DNA of 64,000 nucleotides from Acidimicrobium ferrooxidans (GTDB lineage: Bacteria; Actinomycetota; Geothermincolia; Fen-727; Anoxymicrobiaceae), in contig DYIU01000006.1 in NCBI GenBank assembly GCA_020723485.1, forward strand, positions 1 to 64,000, in the 5' to 3' direction. Numbering within the stretch: the stretch's first letter is position 1; the number at the start of each line of letters is the position of its first letter. Shown here in pieces: positions 47,956 to 55,960 of this stretch. A program made the position numbers and the translations under genes. A model generated the notes under the pieces. The model ran no database searches. It worked only from the letters and a program-made list of their open reading frames with translations, and was not told where the DNA came from.

Positions 47956-48675
47956 TCAGAGGTCGAGTACCATGCCGTCGTAGGCGACTATCACATCTAC
48001 CCCGCGCTCATTGGCCATGCCCATTATCCGCTCAACGACCGCTTCCTCCTCACCGGCCACTATCTGGGAGCCGCAGTGGGTGAAGACCGCCAGGGGTACG
48101 CCTTCCTTCCGGCACCAGGTCAGCTGTGTCTGGACCGGAGCGTGCCCGATGAGTGACTCGCCGCGCTTGCGGACCATGGGGCGCGCCACGGTCGCCCCGT
48201 CGCCCACGTAGGCGACCGCGCCGCCCAGCGCGCGGGCGCGCTCGTGTATGTAGACAAGGTCCGGGGCGTAGAAGAAAGCCCTCCCGCCGGCACTCACCCT
48301 GTAACCCACGGCGGGCGCTCTAGTGCTGTGCTCGACGGTGAAAGCCTCGATTGTGAAACCGGCCACCCTCCTTGGCGCCCCCGGAACGATCACCTTTCTG
48401 TCCTCTATGGGGAACCTGTGCAGGGCTTCCCAGGTCTCGTCCGTTGCGTATACCGCGCAGGGAGCGCCGCCCTTGAGGCCCCAGGCGTGGTCCGGGTGCG
48501 CGTGCGTGAGGAGTATCGCGTCAGCCTCAAGGTCGGGCGCCTGCTCCACCCAGTCCTCACCGACGTCTATGATGATGGCCCCCCTGCCGGAAGAGACCCG
48601 GCAGGAGGCGTGCATGCGGTGCCTGTCCGTTCGCGCTTCTATGTAACCACGCGTCCCCTTGAACTCGAGCTTCAT
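47956..48675 (-). CDS. Metallo-beta-lactamase-fold hydrolase
   Basis: 239 residues. The metal motif is THAHPDHAWGL (HxHxDH), later His in VEHSTRAP and FTHCGSQ, with Asp in FYAPDL. It is close to the PhnP/RNase Z-like group of small MBL-fold proteins. No signal peptide. It is transcribed divergently from the acyl-CoA ligase at 48931. Substrate unknown. Confidence 0.82.
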   Translation of the reverse strand: MKLEFKGTRGYIEARTDRHRMHASCRVSSGRGAIIIDVGEDWVEQAPDLEADAILLTHAHPDHAWGLKGGAPCAVYATDETWEALHRFPIEDRKVIVPGAPRRVAGFTIEAFTVEHSTRAPAVGYRVSAGGRAFFYAPDLVYIHERARALGGAVAYVGDGATVARPMVRKRGESLIGHAPVQTQLTWCRKEGVPLAVFTHCGSQIVAGEEEAVVERIMGMANERGVDVIVAYDGMVLDL

Positions 48676-48776
48676 GCCCTCTTGTTTCGAGCGAACACCC
48701 TCCGAACCTGTCCGGGCTCACCGAACCGCGTTAGGCAAAATTCATACTTGTATTGTCGCCCGGTATTTGAGTAAAT

Positions 48777-48788
48777 AGCCTCGAGGCT
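48777..48788. promoter_or_regulatory. Candidate operator palindrome in a 255-nt divergent gap
   Basis: AGCCTCGAGGCT is a perfect 12-bp palindrome between the divergent MBL-fold and acyl-CoA ligase genes, flanked by TTGAGTAA and TTCGAGTAA, which are direct near-repeats. No convincing -35/-10 pair was found on either strand of 48676-48930. Confidence 0.3.
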
Positions 48789-48930
48789 GTTCGAGTAAGG
48801 TTTACGAGAGAAGCGGGTGCCGTTGACTGACCGGAATGGCCCTCAGACTAGCTTGCGTCCAATCCCATCACACAGGTTTTCACACGCCTATACGTAATGA
48901 GAAGAGTCCGCGACAACAGGGGGTGTCACG

Positions 48931-50661
48931 ATGGAGAAGAACTTCAAGTTCTGGCCGGACGGCAATTTCAAGGAGCTGACCTACCCGAAGATACCGGTCT
49001 TCGAGTTCATCCGCTCCAGTGCCCGCCGCTGGCCGGACCGCAACGTGGTGGTCTTCGGCGGCATGGAGATGACCTACCGCGAGCTCGACATCCTCTCCGA
49101 CCGGTTCGCGGCAGCCCTCGTCGACATGGGCGTGAAGAAAGGCGACAGGGTGGGCATCCACCTGCCCAACTGCACTCAGTTCCCCATCGCCTACTACGGG
49201 CTCTCGAAGGCCGGCGCCGTTTACGTCCCGCTGAGCCCGCTGCTCGCCGAACGCGAGCTCGACTTCGAGCTGAACGACGCGGGGGTCGAGACGTTCATAG
49301 GGCTCGACCTGCTCTTCGCGATGCCCCAGCAGGTCATCCCGAACTCCCCCGTGCGCAACACGATAATAGTCAGCATGGCCGACTGCTATCCCCCGGTGAC
49401 TGCGCCGGTGAAGATGCTCCAGAAGATGCCCACCCCTGAGGGAACGCTCGATTTCACCCAGCTGGTCGCCCAGTATGAGCCGGCGCCGCCCGAGCTCGAG
49501 TTCGACCCTGAGGAGGATGTCGCCCACATCGCCTACACCGGAGGGACCACGGGCACCCCCAAGGGCGTCATCCACACGCACTACAACGTGGTGGTCAACT
49601 GCTGCCAGTTCGCCGGCTGGCTGGGCGGCGGCGATTTCGTCGTCGAGGACGGCATCATCAGCAGGTTCTTCATGGAAGGCGACAGCATCGAAAACCACAT
49701 AATCGGCGAGGGTCAGGACGTGCTCCTGGACGTTGTCCCGTGGTTCCACGCCATGGGCATCATCGGTTTCATGAACCTCCAGGTGCTTGCCGGGACGACC
49801 ATGGTGGCGTACCCGAGGTTCGACCCCGGCGATTTCCTGACAGGCATCAACAAGTTCAGCGCGACCGTGTTCGGCGGCGCGCCGCAGTTGTTCGTGCCGC
49901 TCGTCGAGCACCCATTGTTCAAGGAGATGGACATGTCCGCGATCAAGCTAGTGGTCTCGGGGGCAGCCCCGATACCGCAGTACCTCCTCGAGATAATGCT
50001 TGACCGCATAACCGGCGTTGTATGCGAGGCGTACGGGCTCTCCGAGTGCACGATGGGATGCGCCTGCAACCCACCGAGCCGCGAGACGTACAGGCTGGGT
50101 TCGGTAGGCCTCCCGATCGCTGACACCGAGATAAAGATAATGGACCTGGAGACCGGCGAGGAGGAGATGCCGGTCGGTGAGGTGGGGGAGATATGCGTCA
50201 AGGGCCCCCAGGTCATGAAGGGTTACTGGAACAAGCCCGAGGAGACCGCCCAGGTCCTGAGGGACGGCTGGCTCTACACGGGTGACATGGGAAAGCTCGA
50301 CGAGGACGGCTACCTCTTCATCGTAGACCGCAAGAAGGACATGCTCATCTACAAGGGCTACAACGTCTACCCGCGCGACCTCGAGGAGGTCATCAACGAG
50401 CACCCGGCAGTCGCCCAGTCGGCGGTTGTCGGCAAGGTGGAGCCGCGCTACGGCGACCTGCCCATCGCGTTCGTCGAGCTGGTTCCCGGCGGCGAGGTCA
50501 CCGAGGAGGAGCTCATCGAGTTCGCGAACGAGCGCCTTGCGGCCTATAAAAAGATACGCGTGGTCAGGATAATGGAGGCTCTGCCCGCGAGCGAGGCCGG
50601 TAAGGTGCTACGCCGCGAGCTCCGCGACCAGGCGCAGGACATGGACGTCACGCTCGAATAG
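48931..50661 (+). CDS. Acyl-CoA ligase (AMP-dependent, FadD-like)
   Basis: 576 residues. Adenylate-forming motifs: YTGGTTGTPKGVIHTH (A3), YGLSECT (A5), YTGDMGKLDEDGYLFIVDRKKDM (A7-A8) and the C-terminal Lys in SEAGKVLRR. It joins a carboxylic acid to CoA through an acyl-adenylate; long- or medium-chain fatty acids or aromatic acids are all possible. GGGGGTG precedes the ATG. It stands alone, with a divergent MBL-fold hydrolase upstream. Confidence 0.87.
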   Translation: MEKNFKFWPDGNFKELTYPKIPVFEFIRSSARRWPDRNVVVFGGMEMTYRELDILSDRFAAALVDMGVKKGDRVGIHLPNCTQFPIAYYGLSKAGAVYVPLSPLLAERELDFELNDAGVETFIGLDLLFAMPQQVIPNSPVRNTIIVSMADCYPPVTAPVKMLQKMPTPEGTLDFTQLVAQYEPAPPELEFDPEEDVAHIAYTGGTTGTPKGVIHTHYNVVVNCCQFAGWLGGGDFVVEDGIISRFFMEGDSIENHIIGEGQDVLLDVVPWFHAMGIIGFMNLQVLAGTTMVAYPRFDPGDFLTGINKFSATVFGGAPQLFVPLVEHPLFKEMDMSAIKLVVSGAAPIPQYLLEIMLDRITGVVCEAYGLSECTMGCACNPPSRETYRLGSVGLPIADTEIKIMDLETGEEEMPVGEVGEICVKGPQVMKGYWNKPEETAQVLRDGWLYTGDMGKLDEDGYLFIVDRKKDMLIYKGYNVYPRDLEEVINEHPAVAQSAVVGKVEPRYGDLPIAFVELVPGGEVTEEELIEFANERLAAYKKIRVVRIMEALPASEAGKVLRRELRDQAQDMDVTLE

Positions 50662-50734
50662 GGTCTGACCGTTTCCGTTGCATGAGTAACAGTGGTCTGA
50701 GGGTTCAGCAGGGCTGATAGCGTTTGAGGGCTAT

Positions 50735-51712
50735 TCACGCTCCGACTCCGCTCCGTCGGAAGCGTGTAGATACCAGGCCACAGATAGTCCCCATCCCTGT
50801 AAACATGACCAGAGGCGGAATAATCAGGTAGAGGAGGAGAAACTCTGTCGAAAACTTCGCCATTGCGAAGAATACCGCCATGTACGGGAACAGGAACATC
50901 ATGTAGGTGAGGACACCGAAGAACGCTCCTCCGCCTGCGCCTCGCCACGGCAGACCGCGATAGACCAGCGTGTAGAACAGCGTGAAGACCGTGCTCAGGA
51001 AGAGACCGATTCCGATGGAGTAAACCAGCACGTGGATGGGGTACCTGCCTGCGACCAGATCTTTGTTGAAGAGCCACGGCGCCTTGTCGAACGGCTTGAA
51101 GAGGACGACTGTCATGCCTGAGACCGCACCCAGCCATACCAGGCAGAGGCCGGATGCAGCGAACAGACGGACTCGCTCCTCACTCAAGGCGAGGCAGGCG
51201 TCTGCAATTGACAGATGCGCCGGGACACCGGCCGAGTCTCCCGGACGGTCATCCCGCGGGTAATAGCCGGACAGGGCTATCCCGACAACCAGGCTGATGG
51301 GCAGGTAGGAGGATATCCACACGATATGTATGTAAGACGGTATCCGGTCGAGCACAATCGTCGCCATCTCACTGAATAGAGACAGACCCCAGAAAGCGAG
51401 CCCGAACACGATGCCGCGCGGGACGCGTTTCCCTGGAAGGTCGCGCTGAACGAGGGCATATCCGAAACCCAGACACGCCGCCCACACCGCTACCACGAGA
51501 AGCATGGCGAGGAAGTTGCCGAGCGGGGGAAACTCGGAGGCCACAAACCAGTCCTGCCAGTACATGCTCTGCCTTCTGGCGGCGCTGCTGACGGCGATGC
51601 CTCCGAGGTTGCCGAGCATCACCAGCAGGAACAATACCAACACCGAGCTCTCGAAGGCCCTTACCGCATCGATCGGCGTTGCGCCGACACTCGGGGAAGA
51701 CCGGTCTCTCAT
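50735..51712 (-). CDS. Multi-pass membrane protein of unknown function
   Basis: 325 residues from ATG 51712 (GGGGGTG lies six bases upstream; a GTG at 51721 is an alternative). About eight hydrophobic helices are visible. The two halves look related: VQRDLPGKRVPRGIVFGLAFWGLSLFSEM and VYRGLPWRGAGGGAFFGVLTYMMFLFPYM align, suggesting an internal duplication. No family recognised. It follows the racemase gene by 96 nt on the same strand. Confidence 0.7.
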   Translation of the reverse strand: MRDRSSPSVGATPIDAVRAFESSVLVLFLLVMLGNLGGIAVSSAARRQSMYWQDWFVASEFPPLGNFLAMLLVVAVWAACLGFGYALVQRDLPGKRVPRGIVFGLAFWGLSLFSEMATIVLDRIPSYIHIVWISSYLPISLVVGIALSGYYPRDDRPGDSAGVPAHLSIADACLALSEERVRLFAASGLCLVWLGAVSGMTVVLFKPFDKAPWLFNKDLVAGRYPIHVLVYSIGIGLFLSTVFTLFYTLVYRGLPWRGAGGGAFFGVLTYMMFLFPYMAVFFAMAKFSTEFLLLYLIIPPLVMFTGMGTICGLVSTRFRRSGVGA

Positions 51713-51808
51713 CGAGAGCACCCCCGCTTCGTCACGTGCCAGCGACCATCAGCATGTGACTAGCATATCACGGGGCACCTGACAGGGCGGCCATCACCTC
51801 GGCGTGAA

Positions 51809-52627
51809 CTAGTCGTTTCTCAAGGAGTATTCAACCGCGGCTTCGGAGTGGATTCTCGTGGTGTCGAAGACGGGCACGGTTACGTCCTGCTGCTTTATCA
51901 GCAGCGGTATCTCGGTGCATCCCAGTATGACACCCTGGGCGCCGTCTTCTGCTACGAGGCGGTTGATTATCTGGACAAACCGGTCCCTGGATTCCTGCTT
52001 CAGGATTCCCGCGCAGAGTTCGTCGAAGATGACGGTGTTGATGTAATCCCGCTCTTCCTTGTGTGGGACCACCACGTCCAGCCCGTACTTTTCCAGGCGG
52101 TCCCGGTAGAAGTCCTCTTCCATGGTATAGCTCGTGCCGAGCAGGGCCACTTTCTTCACTCCGTTGTCCCTCACCTCTCTGCCGGTGGCATCGGCGATAT
52201 GGAGGACCGGGATATCCACTTCCTCTTCGATCAATCCGGCGGTTGAGTTCATCGTGTTCGAGGCGATTACGATAAAGTCCGCGCCCCCGCGCTTCAGCCT
52301 CTGGGCAGCGTCGAGCATTGTCTGCCTCAACGGTTCCCAGTTCCCAGCGCTCGCCAGCCGCTCCTGCTCGGAAAAATCTCCGAATTCGATTGAGTACATA
52401 AGTATCTTTCCAGAATGCAGCCCGCCTAGCTCCTCGCCGACCAGCTCGTTTATCAACCGGTAATACTCGATTGACGATTGCCAGCTCACCCCACCGATAA
52501 CACCGATTGTCTTGATATGTGTGTCTTCCACGCTGCCGCCAGTGGGCTGTGACGAAGTGCACCCGAATGCCGCAACCGCCAGGAGAAGGATTGCCGTGAG
52601 GATCAGAAGAAAGACCCGCTTGTTCAT
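51809..52627 (-). CDS. Lipoprotein of the aspartate/glutamate racemase family
   Basis: 272 residues from ATG 52627 (AAGGAGC upstream). Residues 1-23 form a lipoprotein signal with lipobox AAFGC, so the mature protein would be lipid-anchored outside the membrane. The rest is a racemase-family fold: TIGVIGGVSWQSSIEYY, ASNTMNSTAG (Asn/Ser where most carry a catalytic Cys) and LGCTEIPLLI (the second Cys is kept). Such single-Cys members occur in the YgeA type, but export is unusual. It may bind or modify amino acids at the surface. It is divergent from the QueG-like gene. Confidence 0.8.
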   Translation of the reverse strand: MNKRVFLLILTAILLLAVAAFGCTSSQPTGGSVEDTHIKTIGVIGGVSWQSSIEYYRLINELVGEELGGLHSGKILMYSIEFGDFSEQERLASAGNWEPLRQTMLDAAQRLKRGGADFIVIASNTMNSTAGLIEEEVDIPVLHIADATGREVRDNGVKKVALLGTSYTMEEDFYRDRLEKYGLDVVVPHKEERDYINTVIFDELCAGILKQESRDRFVQIINRLVAEDGAQGVILGCTEIPLLIKQQDVTVPVFDTTRIHSEAAVEYSLRND

Positions 52628-52654
52628 TTTGCTCCTTAGGTAGATAGCCGGACT

Positions 52655-52673
52655 CGGGGCGTTCATGCCCCGA
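52655..52673. promoter_or_regulatory. Inverted repeat and likely promoter in the gap before the QueG-like gene
   Basis: CGGGGC (52655-52660) and GCCCCG (52667-52672) form a stem around GTTCAT, in the 159-nt divergent gap. On the plus strand TATACT at 52759-52764 could be the -10 of the QueG-like gene, giving a leader of about 15 nt. Confidence 0.35.
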
Positions 52674-52786
52674 ACACGCTGTAAGTATCGTCAGGAGAGC
52701 CCAGGGAGGTTAGCCCCTTTGCTTGCGTCTACCTCCTATGACCGTGATGTCCGCGGTGTATACTTTGAACGACCGGGGGTGGGGAC

Positions 52787-53530
52787 GTGAAGGAACTGAG
52801 AGACAGACTCGAGGCGATGGCCTGCAGTCTGGGCGCCGACTTCTTCGGCGTCGCGGACCTGGGGCCTGTCAGGGAAGAAATCCTGCGGCAGGGCGGCGAA
52901 CAGGTCGCATCCTATCCCCTTGCTATCACGTTCGGAATCAGGCTCTTCGATGACATCGTCGACCGGCTGCCGGACCGCCTGTACGACAGGACGGTCTCGG
53001 TCAATTACCTCAACCAGTGTTACGACACCGTCAATTCACGCCTCGACGTAACGGCCTCCCGGCTCGCCGGGCTGCTGCAGGCCGCTGGGCACAGGGCGCT
53101 CCCCCTTCCCAGCAGCGAGCGCTACGACAGCGAGAGATTGTGCGCCCAGCTCTCCCACAAGCTGGCGGCCCGCCAGGCCGGGCTCGGCTGGATAGGGAAG
53201 AGCTGTCTCCTGGTGACCCCTGAGGCGGGCCCCCGGGTCAGGTGGAATTCCGTACTGACCGATGCACGACTCGAGCCGACTGGCAGGCCCATTGAAGACA
53301 GATGCGGAAGTTGCACCGAGTGCGTTGATATGTGCCCCCAGAACGCCTTCACCGGCCGCTCGTTCATCGAAGCAGAGCCCAGGGAGGCCCGCTACGACGC
53401 CCGTAAGTGCGAGAGGTACTTCGAGTCCCTGGATGCCGCCAGGGGCAGAACGGCGTGCGGGCTTTGCCTGTACGCCTGCCCGTTCGGCCGTCGAGACCGA
53501 GGGAAGTCACAGGGAGAGGGAGGGTTCTGA
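52787..53530 (+). CDS. QueG-like protein with two [4Fe-4S] clusters
   Basis: 247 residues from GTG 52787. HKLAARQAGLGWIGKSCLLVTPEAG matches the epoxyqueuosine reductase-like domain. The clusters are CGSCTECVDMCPQNAF and a Cys plus CGLCLYACPFG. Unlike true QueG (about 350 residues) it has no C-terminal HEAT-like tRNA-binding part, so it is a 'double cluster' relative of unknown substrate. It shares one base (TGATG) with the next gene, so the two are translated together. Confidence 0.82.
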   Translation: MKELRDRLEAMACSLGADFFGVADLGPVREEILRQGGEQVASYPLAITFGIRLFDDIVDRLPDRLYDRTVSVNYLNQCYDTVNSRLDVTASRLAGLLQAAGHRALPLPSSERYDSERLCAQLSHKLAARQAGLGWIGKSCLLVTPEAGPRVRWNSVLTDARLEPTGRPIEDRCGSCTECVDMCPQNAFTGRSFIEAEPREARYDARKCERYFESLDAARGRTACGLCLYACPFGRRDRGKSQGEGGF

Positions 53531-54285
53531 TGTTCGATCAGGCTCAGTTCGAGGAAGCAATAGCCAGGCCGAGGCTGCGGCAGCCGCTGCCGGAGTTCCT
53601 TCCCGGCAACCGCGGGGGAGGCAAGGTACGCGTCCTCACGGAGCCCGAGCTCAACGCAATGACAAGGCAGTGGTTTGACGACTACGAGCGCAAGATAGAG
53701 TTCTACGCCGCGCATGGCATCGACGTGGGCTGGACCCTCGAATGGGCAAAGAAGTACTGGTGGAGCTGGCTGATGCGCGACATGTCCCTGAACGACGAGC
53801 TCTATACGCAGGACCTCAAATACAAGGACGTATCGACCCTGGGCAGGACAATAACAGGCCTGGACGAGTTCGTGAAATACAACTTCGCCTTCTTCGACGC
53901 AATCCCCGACTGGCGCTACGACCCACTGCCCGGGCAGATATACCTCGACATCACCCCGGAGGAAGAGGTGCGCATCGTGGTCCGGTACATCGGCAGCGGG
54001 CACTGGTCCGGACCCCTGCGTATGTACCCTTACGACGAGACCGCTCCGACCATCCAGGGAACCGGCATCTTCGTGCAGTGCACCGCTGTGGACCGCTACC
54101 ACTTCGACAGGGACAGGCGCATGTACGAGGGCGAGACTCTCTACGACGCCTTCGACTCGTTCCAGTCGGCAGGCATCCTGCCCCGCGACGACAGCTGGCA
54201 GTTCCACGCGCTGATGAAGTCCACCCAGCTTTTCGTCGCCTTGAAAAACCTCACGCAGAAGATGCCTGTGCCGAACAGGAAATAG
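53530..54285 (+). CDS. SnoaL/NTF2-like protein
   Basis: 251 residues from ATG 53530. The C-terminal two thirds look like a SnoaL-type cone fold: GLDEFVKYNFAFFDAIPDWRYD, then strands ending in FVQCTAVDRYHFDRDRRMYEGETLYDAFDSFQSAGILP, as in polyketide cyclase-like members. The first 90 residues (WWSWLMRD, aromatic-rich) do not match. Coupling to the QueG-like gene suggests a joint reaction, which is not identified. Confidence 0.68.
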   Translation: MFDQAQFEEAIARPRLRQPLPEFLPGNRGGGKVRVLTEPELNAMTRQWFDDYERKIEFYAAHGIDVGWTLEWAKKYWWSWLMRDMSLNDELYTQDLKYKDVSTLGRTITGLDEFVKYNFAFFDAIPDWRYDPLPGQIYLDITPEEEVRIVVRYIGSGHWSGPLRMYPYDETAPTIQGTGIFVQCTAVDRYHFDRDRRMYEGETLYDAFDSFQSAGILPRDDSWQFHALMKSTQLFVALKNLTQKMPVPNRK

Positions 54286-54313
54286 GGAGCAAGCAGCTCG
54301 GGGGAAGAAAGGG

Positions 54314-54391
54314 TGGTGGCGCATACGGGATTTGAACCCGTGTTACCGCCTTGAGAGGGCGGCGTCCTGAACCTGGCTAGACGAATGCGCC
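54314..54391 (-). tRNA. tRNA-Glu (anticodon CUC)
   Basis: 78 nt with encoded CCA. Acceptor GGCGCAT pairs with ATGCGCC, discriminator A. The anticodon loop CTCTCAA closes a CCGCC/GGCGG stem, giving CUC. The T arm is ACGGGTTCAAATCCCGT. A -35/-10-like pair (TTGTGG, 17 nt, TAATCT) lies about 60 nt upstream, and a 6-bp hairpin (54402-54407/54419-54424) separates it from tRNA-Gln. Confidence 0.95.
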
Positions 54392-54478
54392 GTTCGGTCG
54401 CCCTCCCGGTCTCTGACAGGGAGGCTTCTTTTTCGAGCACAGGGGAGATTACCATAACTCTCCCGCGCCCACAAATAA

Positions 54479-54552
54479 TGGCTGGGGGAGAAGGATTCGA
54501 ACCCTCGTTCCTGGAGCCAGAGTCCAGTGTCCTACCGCTAGACGATCCCCCA
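54479..54552 (-). tRNA. tRNA-Gln (anticodon CUG)
   Basis: 74 nt with encoded CCA. Acceptor TGGGGGA pairs with TCCCCCA, discriminator G. The anticodon stem CTGGA/TCCAG encloses the loop CTCTGGC, so the anticodon is CUG. T arm CGAGGGTTCGAATCCTTC. It lies 87 nt upstream of tRNA-Glu. With gatCAB in the window this tRNA may be charged indirectly through Glu-tRNA(Gln). Confidence 0.95.
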
Positions 54553-54564
54553 GCGGCTCCTGAG

Positions 54565-54593
54565 ATGATACCGAATACGGCTTGAGCGGACAA
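54565..54593 (-). promoter_or_regulatory. Promoter of tRNA-Gln
   Basis: Minus strand TTGTCC (54593-54588), 17-nt spacer and TATCAT (54570-54565), with the -10 ending 12 bases before the mature 5' end. Confidence 0.65.
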
Positions 54594-54628
54594 GGCGGGA
54601 CGCCAGGGACATCTTCGGGAGGAAAGCG

Positions 54629-55411
54629 CTATGACAATACCCGCTCGAGCCACTCGCGGACCTCGGGTTCTCGTCCGCCAAGGTCCGCGTGCCAGACGCC
54701 CTGCACCGTGACGACATCCTTCGGCGGCGAGACCAGCCCGCAGAAGCGCTCGACCTCTTCCCGGTCGGCGACCTCCCATTCGCCGAAGTAAAGACGCTTC
54801 GGGATGCCGGGGAGCGACGAAGCCACGTCCGCCGGCACCGGGCCGTCCTCGAAGCGCCACTCGGCCCTCATCCCCATCAGGCGCAGGGCGGCCCTGGTGA
54901 GCCGGGGCCTCCGCGCCCAGCCGCCTTCATCTATCATCCCCGGGGGGCACCCGATGGAGACGAGCGCGTCGAGGCAATCTCGCCTGGCCTCGAGCAGGAA
55001 AGCCGACGCCGCCCCCAGCGAGAACCCCGCAGCGGCCACCTTCCCGAATCCCATCCCGCGGACCGCCTGAACTACCGCCTCGAGGTCCTCGGAGGGCTTC
55101 GTGAACCCGAGCGGGCATCGCCCGGTGCTCTTGCCGTGCCCTCGGAAGTCGAACAGGACGACGGTGAACGACCGCGAAAGCTCTTCAGCGAGGTCGAGTA
55201 TCCAGCGCTGGTATGAGCGCCCTATTGCGGCGTGAGCCACCACGACCGCAGCACCAGGGTTATTGCCCAGCCTCGTGCAGAAGAGCTCGACGGCGTCGGT
55301 CGAGGGAACGGTGAAGGTCTCGTGCTCAACCGAGGGAGGGCGCCTGCTGCGCCTCAACTCGCGCATCCCGGGAACGAAGACTGTAAAGACCTGGCTCTCT
55401 TTCAGGCTCAT
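54629..55411 (-). CDS. Alpha/beta hydrolase
   Basis: 260 residues from ATG 55411. The pattern VVVAHAAIGRSYQRW, the nucleophile elbow GFSLGAASA, and a later GVWHADLGG (His) fit a serine alpha/beta hydrolase. FDFRGHGKSTGR is the usual loop. The start lies 6 bases from a TATACT (55422-55417, minus strand), so the mRNA would be nearly leaderless. Substrate unknown. It is divergent from the small charged gene. Confidence 0.78.
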   Translation of the reverse strand: MSLKESQVFTVFVPGMRELRRSRRPPSVEHETFTVPSTDAVELFCTRLGNNPGAAVVVAHAAIGRSYQRWILDLAEELSRSFTVVLFDFRGHGKSTGRCPLGFTKPSEDLEAVVQAVRGMGFGKVAAAGFSLGAASAFLLEARRDCLDALVSIGCPPGMIDEGGWARRPRLTRAALRLMGMRAEWRFEDGPVPADVASSLPGIPKRLYFGEWEVADREEVERFCGLVSPPKDVVTVQGVWHADLGGREPEVREWLERVLS

Positions 55412-55416
55412 ACGAG

Positions 55417-55426
55417 CTAGTATAAT
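55417..55426. promoter_or_regulatory. Overlapping divergent -10 elements
   Basis: Plus strand TATAAT at 55421-55426 serves the small gene at 55445; minus strand TATACT at 55422-55417 serves the hydrolase. They overlap. Good -35 elements are not seen. Confidence 0.5.
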
Positions 55427-55444
55427 CGAGAAGGGGTGAGTCCG

Positions 55445-55621
55445 ATGGCAAAACGCCTGCCGGGGATACGCGAGATATACAAAGGAATAAGGAAGCCTGG
55501 TGCGCCGCCCACGCGCGTCGAGCGCGACGAGCGCGAGAAGATACGCGGCAGGGAAGACGCAAGAGAGATAGAAAAGCACAAAGGGAGCACGCGGCGGCAG
55601 GACCGGGAGGATGGAGAGTAG
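55445..55621 (+). CDS. Small charged protein, 58 residues
   Basis: Starts at ATG 55445 with AAGGGG eight bases upstream and ends directly before the cupin ATG (55622). It is nearly all polar after the first 22 residues, rich in Arg, Glu and Lys (ERDEREKIRGREDAREIEKHK), probably a long helix. Not recognised. A -10 element and good ribosome site suggest it is expressed; the coupling suggests it works with the cupin. The GTG 55436 start is less likely. Confidence 0.55.
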   Translation: MAKRLPGIREIYKGIRKPGAPPTRVERDEREKIRGREDAREIEKHKGSTRRQDREDGE

Positions 55622-55960
55622 ATGATACTGGAGAAGTCCTGGGGACTCATCAAGGAGTACACCCTCAACCAGGTGTGCACGGTCAAGATGATACTGATCT
55701 CAGCCGGCCAGTCCACCAGCCTCCACTACCACAGGCTGCGCGATGACATGTGGATAATCCTCGACGGCGGCCTGGAGGTTCACGTCGGGGACCAGACGTT
55801 CTACCCCAGGGAGGGTGACGAGTTCGTCATAAAGTCCGGGGTGGAGCACCAGATTATCGCCGGGGAGACGCCGGGCAGGGTCCTCGAGATAGACTTCGGG
55901 TTCACCACCGAGGACGACGTCTATCACATGGAGCCGGGGCAGGAGGCCGACTCAGACTGA
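55622..55960 (+). CDS. Cupin-domain protein (mannose-6-phosphate isomerase type II-like)
   Basis: 112 residues. One cupin domain with LHYHRLRDDMWIIL (metal His/Glu positions replaced in part by Asp), PREGDEFVIKSGVEHQI and GRVLEIDFG. The layout is like the C-terminal isomerase domain of type II mannose-6-phosphate isomerase, without the nucleotidyl-transferase part. Sugar isomerisation or binding is possible. Its stop overlaps the end of the convergent hyuB by nine bases. Confidence 0.8.
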   Translation: MILEKSWGLIKEYTLNQVCTVKMILISAGQSTSLHYHRLRDDMWIILDGGLEVHVGDQTFYPREGDEFVIKSGVEHQIIAGETPGRVLEIDFGFTTEDDVYHMEPGQEADSD

